Shown here: piece after piece, positions 34,640 to 47,030 of the stretch
Position numbering within the stretch: the stretch's first letter is position 1
Layout: every line of letters starts with the position of its first letter
Source: Vesta saturnalis
Taxonomy: Eukaryota > Arthropoda > Insecta > Coleoptera > Lampyridae
Assembly (NCBI GenBank): GCA_036346205.1
Contig: JARFJB010001987.1
Span: 4,772,501 to 4,836,500, forward strand
DNA length: 64,000 nucleotides
Direction: 5' to 3'
Position numbers and translations under genes: made by a program
The notes under the pieces: generated by a model
Seen by the model: only the letters and a program-made list of their open reading frames with translations
Told to the model about the DNA's origin: nothing
The model's database searches: none

Positions 34640-36943
34640 AAAAGCAAAAACTGTGGAAATATGCCGATCAACTCCACTAATAATCAACATTGTTTCTATT
34701 GTTGTCAAAATCAAGGCTACTGGATAGGACTATTGGAGTTTCATCGGCTTTTGACAAAAAATATGGATTAACAAGAAAACCGTTAGAAATAGGTATAGGT
34801 AAAGTTATAGCGAATCGATGCAGAATCAACTTTTGCATCCGACCATCCAATAAAATATAAGGGGCAACCTTTGAAAGAACGAAGTTTTTTAACTTTGGAA
34901 ATGATGTAATTCGTCATCACCTTGTGTGCGATAAATCAATTATCAATGTGGGTATCGAAATTTTTGTTCTTGTGCTTTTATTTACCTAAGAAGCGCTTAC
35001 CACCAGTCGAAAATGATTAAAAGGTGCATTGTTGAAAATAAGGTTAAATCCTTCAAAATTCTCAAAAATGGGATTTAGCTCATGATGACATTTTTTCAGG
35101 AATCCAAAAATGAATAATATACCGACTGTTCCATTTAACATAAGGAAGTTGATGGCGATTCTCGGGATAACCGAAAGTGGTATGACCTTGAAAATATTTT
35201 AATATAAAAAAGATTCTTGAATAACCCTCGAGTCAAAGATACAGGATTCTACGTTTTTTTTACCACGAAAACTTCTAACGAACGGCTACCCTGAGAAACC
35301 CGATATACTCTACACGCGCTACCCAGTGCACTACTTCTTTAGTGATCCTCAAAGACCAGCTGAGCTAGACGATATCTTTTTTTATCTGTAGCGTAGATCG
35401 GGCTACGCTCAATTATCGTTTTGAAAATGTTACAATGTCGATATGAATTGTTCCTTTTGCTTTGTAACTGCAAGAAAAAAAGGTTTCCACCAAACACTCG
35501 ATTGATTTCCCAAAACATTGATTATACGTTAATCCACCTGTCACATTGAAAAAAAAATGGACCTCAATATTTCTTTTTGTTCAAGTAAAAAATAGATTAC
35601 TTGTTGTAAAACACCATGCTCTATTAGAACAGCTCGATGAAGGCAATCTGACATAATGTAATATAATATTTTAGGGACTCTAAGAAATAATAAATCTTTT
35701 GAAGTGTTTTGTTACATTTCTAGTTTCAAAGATTTTACTCATTTGTTTAGAACATGAACGGATTGATAAGCAATGTTTGTTCACAAACCAAAGCTTTATG
35801 AAAAGTTTTAGTATAAAAAAAGATTTGCAAAATTCGGAAATAATTCCTGCCCTCTCAAAAGTTTCAATTAAACAGAAACCATAAGCCGATTGTTTCTGAA
35901 CTTCAGATATTACATAAAGCTTTAGAAATTTAAAATTGGAGAGGATACAAATTACCAATAACAATTTACTTTCCATTAAAGCTTATAATAAATAAATCAG
36001 TAAACCTTTTTTATGCAATTTTAAGCAGCAGTCAACCACCTAATAAATAAAATATAACGTTTGGCATGTAAATCCTTTAAAGAAGCCTTCGGCCTTTTTA
36101 TACATCCAATGACGGCTATTATATTTCACGCTTGGTAATTTTCACCCTTGCTTCTTCGATTTATTTGATCCTTACGTTTTACCTACTTTTTATCTAAACG
36201 GGCATCTCTTCTTTATCGAAATGCAATCGTGTTCAAGATTTGGAGAGTTTAAACCTTATGCCTTTGTCACACTGTAGTCATATTTTAAATTCAAATAAAA
36301 CTTAAACACGTTATTAATTGTCGTATTTGAAATATAAACTACCTATTAAATTGGTAGTAAAAATTTGATTTAGGTTTAGAACGTGATTATTATTAAAAAG
36401 AACAACACTACTGCTCGAAGTCCTGTTTTTTATTATCGAATCGGATAATTATGTAAATGAAGAAGGTATATAAAATTAATAGTAAAAGTTTGCTCCAGCT
36501 AAATTTATGCCTCAAAGAATATGTTTCATAAATAACGTTTTACGGTGATTTCTTGTTGTTTAAGATTAAAAAAAAATTTCCAAATTTATGTATATGACAA
36601 ATTTTTACTTGAAATACGAAAGTAGCATCATGATTTACAAGTTTAGCGATGCGAAAAACAAATTTCAAGTTTTCGAAATAACTTTGAGTTATACTTGATA
36701 CTTATTAGTAAACTTGAATGAGATCTGTTCATTATTATCGGGCATATTATTTATTTGCAGTACATCCGACGGATCTTTGGGATTGCGCAATCTTGAAATG
36801 GCTGGCAAAACCACCTACGTTATAATTTTTAAGTAATCTTATAAAGAACGTACTCGAAATACGTTTGTAAAACATCTTGCACAGTAGAAAAAGAGAGAGA
36901 TAGCTTAAGCCGTACGTGCAGCGAAAATCATACCCTGTTAACG
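34640..36943. other. Unassigned AT-rich DNA
   Basis: No long frames, TIRs or tandem arrays recognised. Short frames near 35.7-36.0 kb on both strands overlap and look like chance. Confidence 0.55.
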
Positions 36944-37539
36944 TACCGGGTGGACCAATAAGCCGATCCTCCGGCTATATCTAAGGAATTGTTTATCGCA
37001 CAGCTTTGGGAAAAAAATTTCCTTAGAAACCACTGGTAATAACTTTCAAGTTTCTAGCTTTACCGCTAGAGGGCATAATTTTTGTAGAAAAATTTAAAAA
37101 CAATTTTTTTATAAAATATGTCCAACAATAGTAGATATTAAACAAATAAATTAGAACAATTTTGTTAAATACTTTTTTCTCTATCTTTTCAAATAAAGGG
37201 TGGGGAAAGTGGGAATGTTTGTATAAATAAATGCCTATAACTTTGGTTTGGATCAAAAGTTCTGTACGAGCGCTTGGACGATACAGACGTGTTGTGAGAG
37301 AGCTTTTGCAGAAATCGTGTTAATAGTGGAGTCGACTTCGGTTGACGAGGCACCGTGCTCCGATTACGAGTTGTGATTTTTATCGCAAATCTAATCGACT
37401 AGAGTTACCTCGTATGTTCTTATTAGAACATACAATTAAAAGGGACTCGAGACTACGAGACGAGTAAGAAAAGAACCGGAGCAGTTTTCACTGCTAAAAG
37501 AAGAAGCCACGTCCACAGTCGAACACCGAAGGCAACAAG

Positions 37540-38520
37540 ATGCCAACGATGACGGAGCGACAGCTAAGGGAAGAAAACAAGTGGAAAGAAGCCCTGCTAC
37601 AGAACCAGCAAGGACTGATGGAGCAAGTCACCCGCCTTACGAAAGAGGTCACGGAACTCCGAAAAACCATCGAAGGAAGGTACGTCGCTAAATACAACAT
37701 AACCATCCCCGATGACAACGTTTCTAAAAGACCCACGACTACGAGTGTCAACAAGACGAGAACCAACCCGACGAGTATCAACAAGACCAAGAAGCAGAGG
37801 GAACCCGAAAACAACGAGGATCCTCCGCAAAACAAGAAAATTGCGAAGAAGACTAAGGACACGCCCACCGATACACCCACCGAAGGTATCGTAGCTCAAC
37901 CAGGAAAATCAGACATCACGGTTATGAAAACGGCCGATGCAAGTAATGAAGACACCCTCGCCGAAGAGGAAGGTTTCATCCAGGTAACCAGGAGGAACAA
38001 ACGACAACGTGTAGACGTAGAAGTCAAAGACGATACGCCCACGGTAAGAAAGGAAAGGATTCCACCACTAATCCTCCACCGGCAGGAGGATTACAAGAAG
38101 ACGATCCAGGCCCTAGCTACAGAAGGGATAACATCGAAGACAACAAGATCCACCAAGGACGGAGTAAACGTGATGCTAGGTAGTGCTGAAGACTACCGAA
38201 AAGCGACCACCATCCTTGATAACAGTGGGATTCACTTCAACGTCTACTTGCTAGACGAAGCAAAACCACTTAAGGTGGTAATCAAAAGGATTCCCCAAGG
38301 AGAGGAAATGCTAGAGATCGTTAAGGAGGATCTCAAAGCAGCCGGATACGACTTCCAGAAGGTCAGTCGGATGTACGCAGGACGCGAGCACCGACAAACG
38401 GCCATGGTACTTGTTCACCTCCAACGAAGTGAACCCCAAAAATACAGACCCATCAACCTACTACCCACGATGGGCAAAGTTTTGGAGCGGATCATCAAGT
38501 CAGACTGCAAGAAGAAATAG
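37540..38520 (+). pseudogene. LINE ORF1 (gag-like) fused by deletion to an RT fragment
   Basis: ATG 37540 opens a coiled-coil-like start (QNQQGLMEQVTRLTKEVTEL), then a low-complexity Thr/Lys/Pro-rich stretch. The conserved domain found in Jockey-type ORF1 proteins begins at IPPLILHRQEDYKKTIQAL, with RTTRSTKDGV-like and PLKVVIKRIP blocks. This is the PRE_C2HC-type nucleic-acid-binding region. The Cys/His zinc knuckles that should follow are missing. Near 38.43 kb the frame passes directly into KYRPINLLPTMGKVLERI of the reverse transcriptase. The ORF1 part is uninterrupted. A chimeric protein of 326 residues could in principle be made. Confidence 0.82.
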
Positions 38521-39516
38521 ATAAATTACAAATTCTACCGGACGAGCAATTCGGATTCCGAAGAAACCACTCGACCACCCACCAAACCCTCCGAGTTGTC
38601 GAACACGTCGCACGCGGCTTCAATTGGAAGAAGCACACCGGCGGATTGTTTTTAGACATCGCAAAAGCGTTCGACAAAGTGTGGCACCACGGACTCCTAC
38701 ATAAAATGCTGGAGCAAGGAATATCGCTCCAAATGACCCAACTCATCCGCTCCTTCCTATCCAGAAGATGCTTCAGGACGAAGCTGCAGCATTGCAGGTC
38801 CTTCCCCCGAAGGATTACCGCTGGAGTACCCCAAGGCTCACTCCTCTCCCCTACATTATTTAACCTATATGTTTCAGATCTCCCCAAGACCAAAGGAACC
38901 ATTCTCGCAATATACGCGGATGACACCGCGGTCCTAGCCCAATCCAGCAGCCTCGAACTAGTCGACAGACATCTGCAGAGGGCGTCAGATGACTTCGAAG
39001 AATGGTACAAGAAATGGCGCATTACCATTAACCCGGAGAAAAGCACGGCCATCCTATTCACGAAAAGAATAGCGAAACCAACCCGCAACATTACCATGTT
39101 CGGACAAGACATCCCGTGGAAGAATTCCATAAAATACCTAGGACTGATAATGGACAGAACACTTCGATGGAAACTCCACGTAGACGACCGAAGATGCACG
39201 GGACACGGGATGATAAAGAAACTCTACCCGTTAATAGGTAGAAACAGCGTGTTGTCAATCGACAACAAGCTGCTAATCTACAAAACGGTAGTCCGGCCGA
39301 TGATGCTATACGCCGCAGAAGTCTGGGCTTACGCCGCTCCGACAATAATAAACAACTACAGGTGGTACAAAATAAATACCTAAGAATTGCAGTAAACGCG
39401 CCATGGTTCGTAGAAACGACCAAACACGAAGACCTGAAGATACCCAGCTTAATGGAGTTCAAAAAACGCCGCAACCAACCTAGAAGAGGCACTAGCGGCA
39501 CATCAACCCAGCAATA
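38505..39516 (+). pseudogene. BS-type reverse transcriptase, C-terminal part
   Basis: A 1-nt frameshift near 38.50 kb separates it from the ORF1 fusion. Landmarks: DEQFGFRRNHSTTHQ, GLFLDIAKAFDKVWHHGL (catalytic Asp), AGVPQGSLLSPTLFNLYVSD, ILAIYADDTAVLA (YADD active site), KSIKYLG-like SIKYLGLIMDRTLRWK and PMMLYAAEVW. This is the usual order for Jockey/BS LINEs. A second frameshift near 39.35 kb (IINN) leads to the last segment, AVNAPWFVETTKHEDLKIPS, ending near 39.52 kb. The 3' untranslated region follows. Confidence 0.88.
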
Positions 39517-40183
39517 AAAGGAATATGGGATTACGACATCCAAGATAAATTGAAGCACAAGAGGCCGAAAATCATCTTGAGAAACAAACAATAAACAAAA
39601 GGTAGTATGTTTAATGCATTTGTATTTATTACAGGTACAGCGAATATACATTACCGCCAGGAAACAATCAATTCTACGAAGTCATAAAAGCTTAGAACAC
39701 GAAATAGCCGCAACTAAATAATGATGACCGATGATGACCGATGGTTTGGATCAACCGATTTTAAGGAAATTATTCTCATTCGAAAGAGCGTAGATGAACC
39801 AATTACATCTACTATAAAAGAATTGCATTTAGTTTTAATTGTCGTAGGTAGAGGGCACTTTCGAATAAAAAAAAACTAAAATTTGTCTATGTTACAATTT
39901 TTAAATGGAAACATCTAAGGGTTCGTAACAAAATGTCGATATCTTTTGTCTAACTCGAGATATAAGTAAAAACGTGTAAACATACATAACTAGTATTGGC
40001 TCACTCTGTATAATTTAAAATAACAAAATATGTCAGTATTTTCAGAATTTGTTAAACTAAGAAGGCTGCGAAATAAAGTTGACAGTTGCTTCAAATTGTT
40101 TATTTATTGACAGTAGTTAAAATATATTAGTATATTAGATATTAATATTACTAATATCAGTAAATAATCAGCATTAATTCATA

Positions 40184-41199
40184 ATGAGTATATCAAATTC
40201 CCAATTGTATGATATGATTGGAGTTTATTTCGAATGCCATCAAAATGCCGCTATTGCCTCACATATATATGCCATAAGATATCCTGACAGGAGGCATTAT
40301 GGCAAAGAAGTGTTTAAAAGAAAGGCGAGAAGATTAAGAGAAACTGGTAGCTTTCATCGTCCTTGTTATAAACGACGTGGTGTAGGTGTGACCTAAGATA
40401 ATGTAATCAATGTTCTTGCTTTAGTTCAACAGAATCCACATATAAGTAGTCGGCAAATCTATACAGAATTAAACATACCAAAAACTACCGTTCTAAGGGT
40501 TTTAAAGCATAACAGGTAGGTTTCTTATAATATTATGAACTGCTCGTCTAAGTTTGAAAATTGTAATCCTCTTTAAATTTTAGATTCAACTGTTTTATTT
40601 TCATATTGCGATAAAAACTGCAACATGGCACTTTAATACAAGCGGGTGGTGTTAATCTGCATAATATGCATTATTGGGCTGAATAAAATCCGCACTGGAT
40701 GGACAAAGTGCAGTTTCAAGGTAGGTGGAGTCTTAATGTTTGGTGTGGTATAGCTGATAGAAAAATTATAAGAATTGAAGAAATTTTAAATGGCGATACA
40801 TATTTAAACTTTTATGAAAATGAATTGTCCACTTTATTAGAAGATATTTCCTTACAAACAAGAAGAGATCTGATATTTCAGCATGATGGGTGCCCTGCGC
40901 ACCTTTCCAGGCGAATTAGATATTATTTAGATTTAAGATATCCATATAAAGGGATTTGAAGGGGAAATATATTTTCATGGCCAGCTAGATCTCCAGACTT
41001 AACATGTTTAGACAATTTTTGTATGGGGAGAATTGGAGGAGTCTTTCAAACTCGAGCAACTACGCGACAAGACATGAAACAACGCATTAGAAACGCAATA
41101 AATAGTATATCCATAGCTGAGATTGAAGCAGTTGTAATGTCTACCCGCGATAGATTGGACAGCGATAGAAAACATTTTGAACGCTTAATTGAATGTTAA
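40184..41199 (+). pseudogene. DD41D mariner-like transposase 4, first catalytic block deleted
   Basis: ATG 40184 gives a 70-residue helix-turn-helix region with IRYPDRRHYGKEVFKRKARR. After an in-frame TAA at 40394-40396 it continues to TELNIPKTTVLRVLKHNR. A 68-nt GT-AG intron fits at 40516-40583. The WSDET block with the first Asp is missing; homology resumes at GGVNLHNMHYWAE. Then SLNVWCGIADRKI, FQHDGCPAHL (second Asp) and WPARSPDLTCLDNF (third Asp) follow. The spacing is again 41 residues if the TGA at 40957-40959 is counted as a residue. The end is TAA at 41197-41199. Confidence 0.82.
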
Positions 41200-41942
41200 G
41201 TTTTAATATTTGTGATCTTCTTTTCATGAATTTTGTTATTCCAAGTTATAATACAGAGTAAGCCAATACTAGTTACGTATGTTTACGCGTTTTTACTTAT
41301 ATCTCGAGTTAGACAAAAGCTATCGACATGCGGTTTGCGCCATTTTGTTAAGAATTTAATCAGTTTCCGTTGTGATTTACAACGCTTTGGTGTTTCCATT
41401 TATTTTATTTATTGTAACATAGACAAATTTTAATTTTTTTTATTCGAAAGTGCCCTCTATCTACAATTAAAACTAAATGCAATTGTTTTATAGTAGATGT
41501 GATTGGTTCATCTACGCCCTTTCGAATGAGAATAATTTCCTTAAAATAGGTTGATCCAAACCAAAGTTATAGGCATTTATTCATACAAACATTGCCACTC
41601 TCCCCCTCCCTTTATTTGAAAAAATAGAAAAAAAAAGTATTTGTCAAAATTTGTGCAAAAATTATGCATCATTCTAATTTACTTATTTAATACCTACTAT
41701 AATTGGACATATTTTATAAAAAAAATTGTTTTTAAATTTCTCTGCAAAGATTAGTGGTAAAGCTAGAAACTTGAAAGTTATTTCCAGCGATTTCCCTTGG
41801 TCGTTTTTACTAAAAAAAATTTTTCCTCAAAGCTGTACGATAAACAGTTCTTGAGATATGGCCGGTGGATCGGCTTATTGGTCCACCCGGTACAACATTA
41901 GTCAAACTCAGAAACCTGACTTAATCTGACATTCTGTTCTGT

Positions 41943-41990
41943 CATAATGTCTATTATCAAAGGTCGACCTAGTTACTTTATTGTTCGTAG
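41943..41990 (+). repeat. Left ~48-bp direct repeat flanking the fold-back structure
   Basis: CATAATGTCTATTATCAAAG and GTCGACCTAGTTACTTTATT recur in the same orientation at 48251-48298 with about three differences. The block contains the palindrome AGGTCGACCT. It is much longer than a usual target duplication. Confidence 0.85.
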
Positions 41991-43192
41991 TATTGAACAT
42001 AAAAATTGATTTTTAAAGCATAATACTGCATGAAATCCAATTATACCACGTTAAGGTAATGGTGTCGCCTTAGTTTGAAATCTGTACTAAAATATTTATA
42101 ATAGTTCTAGTAAAGAAAAAAGCTGGATTAAACTGTTTTTAGGTATTTAGAACAATGCCATTAATTTTTTTGAATGATCTAATAAAGCTTTCTAAAATAG
42201 TGAGTTTCAACTAGGGAGATTTATTTTAACTAACGAGATGTCTATAAGAAAGCTAATTTCTATTGGAGTATTAATGTGGATCCTATGCCTTTAATTACTA
42301 ATTTTTTTCTCTAGTTGTCGAGATGCCGGGGAAACGTTTAAATCGCAATCACAAGAACTTGTGATTAAGCTAATAGATTACTTTAATCGAGAAAAAGCAA
42401 ACAAAGGCCCATTAATTCCAGCTACTGTTGTTTATGAGGTTAGTAAAGTAACTGCGGCTTTAATATTGTCTATAAAAATTATTTTTAGAGAGTCGCTGAA
42501 GCTTTAGGTATCTGTAAAAATACGGTTTGCACGATAAAGCGGAGGAAAGACCTTAATCCAGTGTTGTCATCGCCCAGAAAAAAAAAAGACCACGAAGCAA
42601 ACGAAATACCAAAGATTTATCTGGAAACCTAAAATGGCCATTAGAAATACCTTATACGACATGTATTAATAATAATAATAATTTATTTGCATGTTACTGT
42701 GCGAAGTACTTACATTTGTCATATCAATGAAAAATATACAAAACACAATTAGAAAAAGGCAAACAATATAATGACTAGCAAAGATACAAAAAAAAACAAA
42801 CATTAAACAACGTATAAACAATTCCGCGTTAAAAAATATAATATGTGGGCAGGTAATCAATTTAGACTAGATAAATCATCACAAACAGAGTAGTACGCCT
42901 TGATAGTTAAAAACTCTTTTAATTTGTTTTTTAAGTTTGATCTAGTTAGCGCCTTGATTTGAGGGGGAAGACAACTAAAGAGATTTTGAGAAATGTATGT
43001 ACAGGTCCATTTTGCGTTTTGGATAATCTACAATAGTTGGTTCTGATGTTATTTCGCGATCTTGTATAATGGTCGTGCATATCGGATTGCCATCTAAATA
43101 AGTGTAAGTTGTCCTTTGCATACAATATACCTTCCAATATAAACAGGGATGGCAATGTAAGAATTTTCAAGTCAACAAAGAACATCTTACAA

Positions 43193-45958
43193 TCATCCTG
43201 ATATCACTGTGCATTTATGATTTTTACTGCGCGCTTCTGCAGTCCAAAAACTTTCTGTGGAACAATTTCCCCATAACATTACGCCATAAGTTACTGTAGA
43301 ATGTATTAAAGAGTAGTAAGCGTTTATTAAAACATTTTTGGAAACATTTTCCGCCAAACGTGTTAAAACGAAAATATTTTTAGTAATTTTTATACTTATT
43401 ATTTTTGTCTGAACATTAAGGTTTAAGTCTGGATCAATCTGTACACCTTGCGAAAGCAACAGGTTTTCTGATTTTGTTTCATTTAATTTTAATTCGTTTG
43501 GTATGAACCACTGTGACGCTAACGTTTGTACTTTTCTTTGTATTAAAATAAGTTCATCTAACGATTACTCATTTACAGAAAGGGTTGTATCATCAGCGCG
43601 AAAAATGCAATCAGCGTAACTGTTTAAAAAGTCTTGAAAACCGTTGAAATAAATTAGAAACAACAAAGGACCAAGAATGGATCCTTGGGGAACACCTTGA
43701 GTTACAGAAAGTCTATTTGACAGAATTCCATTGAATAAAACGTGTTGAAATCTATTTTATAAATATGAAAAAATTAATGTTGCCCTGCTTTCGTTAAGAT
43801 TATATATAATTCTAAAATTTTGCAACAAGATATTATGCGATACACAATCGAACGCTTTGGTTAAATCCAGGAATATTGCGTTTGTATATGTACCGTTTTC
43901 AAAACAGTCTAATGTGCTATTTACAAATGTTATCAATGCATCCGAGGTACATTTACGTTTTCTATAACAATATTGGTGAGAATAAAAAATCTGGTTATCT
44001 TCGAAATTTTTGTAAATTTGCCTACTCATCGCCTTTTAAGAAACCTTAGAAAATGTCAGTAATATAGATGTAGGTCTATAATCGGCAATTTCGTTTGTAT
44101 CCCCTGACTTAAATAATGGCACAAGGGAAGCAACCTTTAGTAAATCTGGAAAAACAGCCAGATCTAAATGCGTCATTTATTAACTTTGTTAAAGGATCAA
44201 CATAATGGCTAATATTTTTTTAACAAGATAAGTAGGAATGCCGTAGATCTTGAGCTTTACTATTTTTGAGACTCATTAACATATCTCTTGTTTCACATTG
44301 AGATATTGCTTGAAAACTAAATCGAATGTTTGAATTCACGCTCACCTTGCACACATCTAAAGCCCAGAATTTGGTTTTCGGTAGATCCTTACGTGTTCTG
44401 GTTGCCATATTTGCAAAAAAAAAGAAATACTCCCTGAATTACTGTGTGAATTAATTACTTGCCACATAGCTTTCGATTTATTTACTGCTTGTGAAATAAG
44501 ATTGTCATTTGCTGTAATTTTCGCAAATATGATGAGTTTCTTATATTTAATACGAAATGTATTACGCAATAGTTTTAGATTTTCAATTTTGTGTGTGTTA
44601 CACAAATTATTTATGAAGCGTACTTTCTATCTAAGGGATCGAATTTCTTTACTAACAACTTTATTCCGTGGTCACATTGACGGGTTACTAATTTAAATTC
44701 AGGGAAAGCCATTAGAAATGCACAAGAGAATTGTTGGTGAACAATTTCCTACTTTTCATTTGTATTTGATTTAGAATCATCTAGAGTATTCCATGACGCA
44801 TGATTAAGAGCGTTAAGTAAAGCCGTAAGCCCCTTTTGAGTAATTGGTCTAAAGGTGCTTACTGCTCGTAATTTATCTCTATCGCTAATATCTATTTGAA
44901 GTGTAATGTATTTTCCTAAGTGATCTGGCAAACCTGTGTCTACATTTTTGTAAGTGAAACTGTTCATAGAGAAATTTATAAAGAAATTGAACAGTTCCTT
45001 CCTCTGGTAGCTTCAATAGTTGCTCTCCTAAAGAATATATTACCAACAGTGGTGGCATTATACTCACAGGTGTTGAACTTCACATTAAAATCACCACATA
45101 TTATCACCTGCGAATAAGTCTTTAATAAGTGCAAAATACTTTCCAGATTTTCACAAAATGTACTAAAATCTTCTAACGGTGATCTGTATAGGGAAATTAA
45201 GGCTATATTGTACGAGACACAGTATATCTCTGATAATTCACAATTAATTTCTTTAGATAATTGGGTTATTGTTGGAAGAGGACAAAGATTTAAATTTTCG
45301 GTGGAGTTAAATAAAATTAAAACCCTACCATGACTTCGGTTTGTTCGACAGAAATAGGATGAAATTTTCCAAGCACCCTAACCGAGCTGGTAGCGTAGTG
45401 GTGACACGTTCTGCTTAGCAATCGGGGAGTAATGGGTTCGATTCCCGTTACCGTCTACCTTGTATGAGGTTTTTTCAGGGGGTTTTCCTCATACACATGT
45501 AGCGGCATGGTCACTGCGTATATGTACACCATGTGCGGCTGCTTAGGCGAATGCTGGGGTAGTATTTTCCCCCTCAGAACCCTAACTCCGTTCCTTCCGA
45601 TTCTATCCTGAGCACACCCATCCTTAATCCCACCATGCATATATACGTAATGTATGTATGTATGCTGGGAATCCATGATTGTGTCTGAATGTACTTGGAA
45701 AGCTCGAGCAGCCCGCCCTTCCCCTTGGGGAGGGAACGAAATACATGGCCTTTTCCTTTTTTTTCAAGCACCCATTTTAAGTCCTCCTATTAACTCTGCA
45801 TCAGATAACCAATGTTCACACACAGATATAAACTGGAACGGTACACCAACATCTTCTAAACATGCTTCTAATTCGTCAAATTTTGATCTCAAGCATTGAA
45901 CATTTATATTAAACACAGATATCGACGATAGGGTGTTCTCGTGGGAATTTTTTTGCAT
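43193..45958 (-). pseudogene. LINE endonuclease/reverse transcriptase, heavily mutated
   Basis: Starts with an APE-type endonuclease N-terminus (SVFNINVQCLRSKFDELE, then ISVCEHWL). It is cut by the SINE and resumes with a segment containing ICGDFNVKF near 45.09 kb (the catalytic GDFN motif). A linker with MWQVINSHSNS follows, then the RT: AIFLDLTKAFDCVSHN (catalytic Asp), TQGVPQGSILGPLLFLIYFN, a degenerate YADC...RADDT active site and GVMLWGNCS near the C-terminus. Many stops and frame changes. Organisation and motifs are CR1/Jockey-like. It could be related to the 17.5-kb LINE, which shares the WGNS block and the AAT-type tail. Confidence 0.82.
45379..45764 (+). mobile_element. tRNA-derived SINE, 386 bp, 9-bp target duplication
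   Basis: CAAGCACCC flanks it at 45370-45378 and 45765-45773. The 5' part has RNA polymerase III promoter boxes: A box TGGTAGCGTAGTGG at 45388-45401 and B box GGTTCGATTCC at 45435-45445, 34 bp apart as in a tRNA. The body contains ATACACATGTAGCGGCATGG and a (GTAT)n-like stretch. The 3' end is a T-rich tail (TTTTCC then a run of T), unlike the usual poly(A). The target is the minus-strand LINE endonuclease region. Confidence 0.9.
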
Positions 45959-46224
45959 GTTTTCGACAAGTTCTTTTTTTTAATATCATTTGTTACGTTA
46001 AATGTTTTAGAGACGACCTGATAAAATTTAAATTGGTATCTGAAACTTCAGTTCTTCCACATTGATGAAATTTATTTGGATGATTCGAATTTTGTTCTGC
46101 TATATCTGCACTAATTTCAGAGTTTACTACGCCCTGAGATGAGGTATCAGTATCTTCAAAAATATCTTCTCTAAGGTTAATGTAAATTAGATTTTCATTT
46201 CTAACTAAGCTTTTTGAATGATTA

Positions 46225-46229
<5 letters not shown>

Positions 46230-46295
<66 letters not shown>
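46230..46295. repeat. (TA)n microsatellite
   Basis: About 33 AT dinucleotides in a row. Confidence 0.97.
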
Positions 46296-46299
<4 letters not shown>

Positions 46300-46559
46300 G
46301 CGTTATAAATTTAAGTTTACCGGCTTTCCGCATAAGAAGCCCGTGCGTAGTGATCAATCCACTGCTTATTATTGAGTTTATATCTAATACTATTCTCATC
46401 TATCATTAGAAAGTCATATAGTTTCCAATTTTGATTAAGAAGGTAATGCATAGTTTAAAAGTGCAACAATAAAATAATTTATACTTATTGAAAATTGGTG
46501 AACATGTCACCATAGCTTTCTTTGAAATCAGGGTTAGCCACTAAAAGTACATCGAAATT
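46296..46559. other. Unassigned DNA between LINE and Sailor-like fragment
   Basis: Less AT-rich than its surroundings for about 60 bp (GGCTTTCCGCATAAGAAGCC), otherwise featureless. Could be the 5' end of the LINE. Confidence 0.35.
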
Positions 46560-47030
46560 AGTCATACATCATTGAATATAGTGCTGAAAGAAATTGGATT
46601 AAATTTTAAAAAAGACGATCAAAGTAAAGCAGCAACTGAAAAGTTGAATACCTCTTGTATGAAAACAGCATTTTTAAGAAATTATGTGGCAAATATTAAC
46701 AGCGAGTCTGCCCATCGACAGGTTGTTTTTCATGACGAAACATGAATATTTGCTAAAGGTAGCAAAACTCGATCTTGACAAGGTGGTGGTGTCCGAAGGG
46801 TTCGAAAAGAACATTACGATGATAAAAGATTTATTGTTGTACATGCCGGAAACAGCTCCCGAGGCGAGCGTACTTTTTCAATCGAACAATGAATGGGGAG
46901 ATATTTACAAAATGGGTTCAAAGAAAGTTGATTCCGAATTTAGAAGAACCATCTCTAATTGTCTTAGATAATGCACCCTACCATAGCATTTTTATATCGA
47001 AACATCCCACATCAGCTTGGAAAAAGGACG

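Larger units (their letters stand above)
37257..39742 (+). mobile_element. Jockey/BS-type LINE, internally deleted, 12-bp target duplication
   Basis: GGTTTGGATCAA is present at 37245-37256 and 39743-39754. The element ends in two copies of ATGATGACCG plus AT in place of poly(A). The base composition is clearly more GC-rich than the surrounding DNA. It starts with a 5' untranslated region, keeps ORF1, then jumps into the middle of the reverse transcriptase. The ORF1 end, the whole endonuclease and the RT N-terminus are missing. The perfect target duplication suggests recent insertion of an already deleted copy. Confidence 0.93.
36946..41890 (+). mobile_element. Mariner-like DD41D element 4 with ~600-bp TIRs, split by a LINE
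   Basis: The left TIR is 36946-37256 continued at 39755 to about 40029. The right TIR is about 41231-41890. The outer ends are CCGGGTGGACCAATAAGCCG on both sides, and TA flanks them (36944-36945, 41891-41892). The left arm is cut by a LINE with a 12-bp target duplication. The TIR sequence differs from those of elements 1-3, so this is a separate family with a related transposase. Confidence 0.9.
42665..46229 (-). mobile_element. Near full-length LINE on the minus strand, with nested SINE
   Basis: The 3' end (low coordinates) has (ATT)n/(AAT)n next to an AATAAA-like signal, as in the 17.5-kb LINE. Coding remnants of endonuclease and reverse transcriptase run from 45.96 to 43.19 kb. The 5' boundary is uncertain and may lie near the TA microsatellite at 46.23 kb; the 45.97-46.23 kb DNA is unassigned. 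It sits inside the Sailor-like transposase and carries a SINE at 45379-45764. Confidence 0.8.
42323..47030 (+). pseudogene. Second Sailor/DD82E-like transposase, split and truncated
   Basis: ATG 42323 starts an N-terminal region much like that of the 13.3-kb copy (VIKLIDYFNREKANKGPLIPA, then ALGICKNTVCTIKRR), broken by extra bases near 42.45 kb. A LINE separates it from the middle part at about 46.57-47.03 kb: SCMKTAFLRNYVANI, VVFHDET (first Asp, followed by a TGA where the related copy has Arg), KLIPNLEEPSLIVLDNAPYHS (second Asp) and SAWKKDD. The Glu-containing C-terminus is lost; LINE DNA follows at once. Inactive. Confidence 0.78.
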
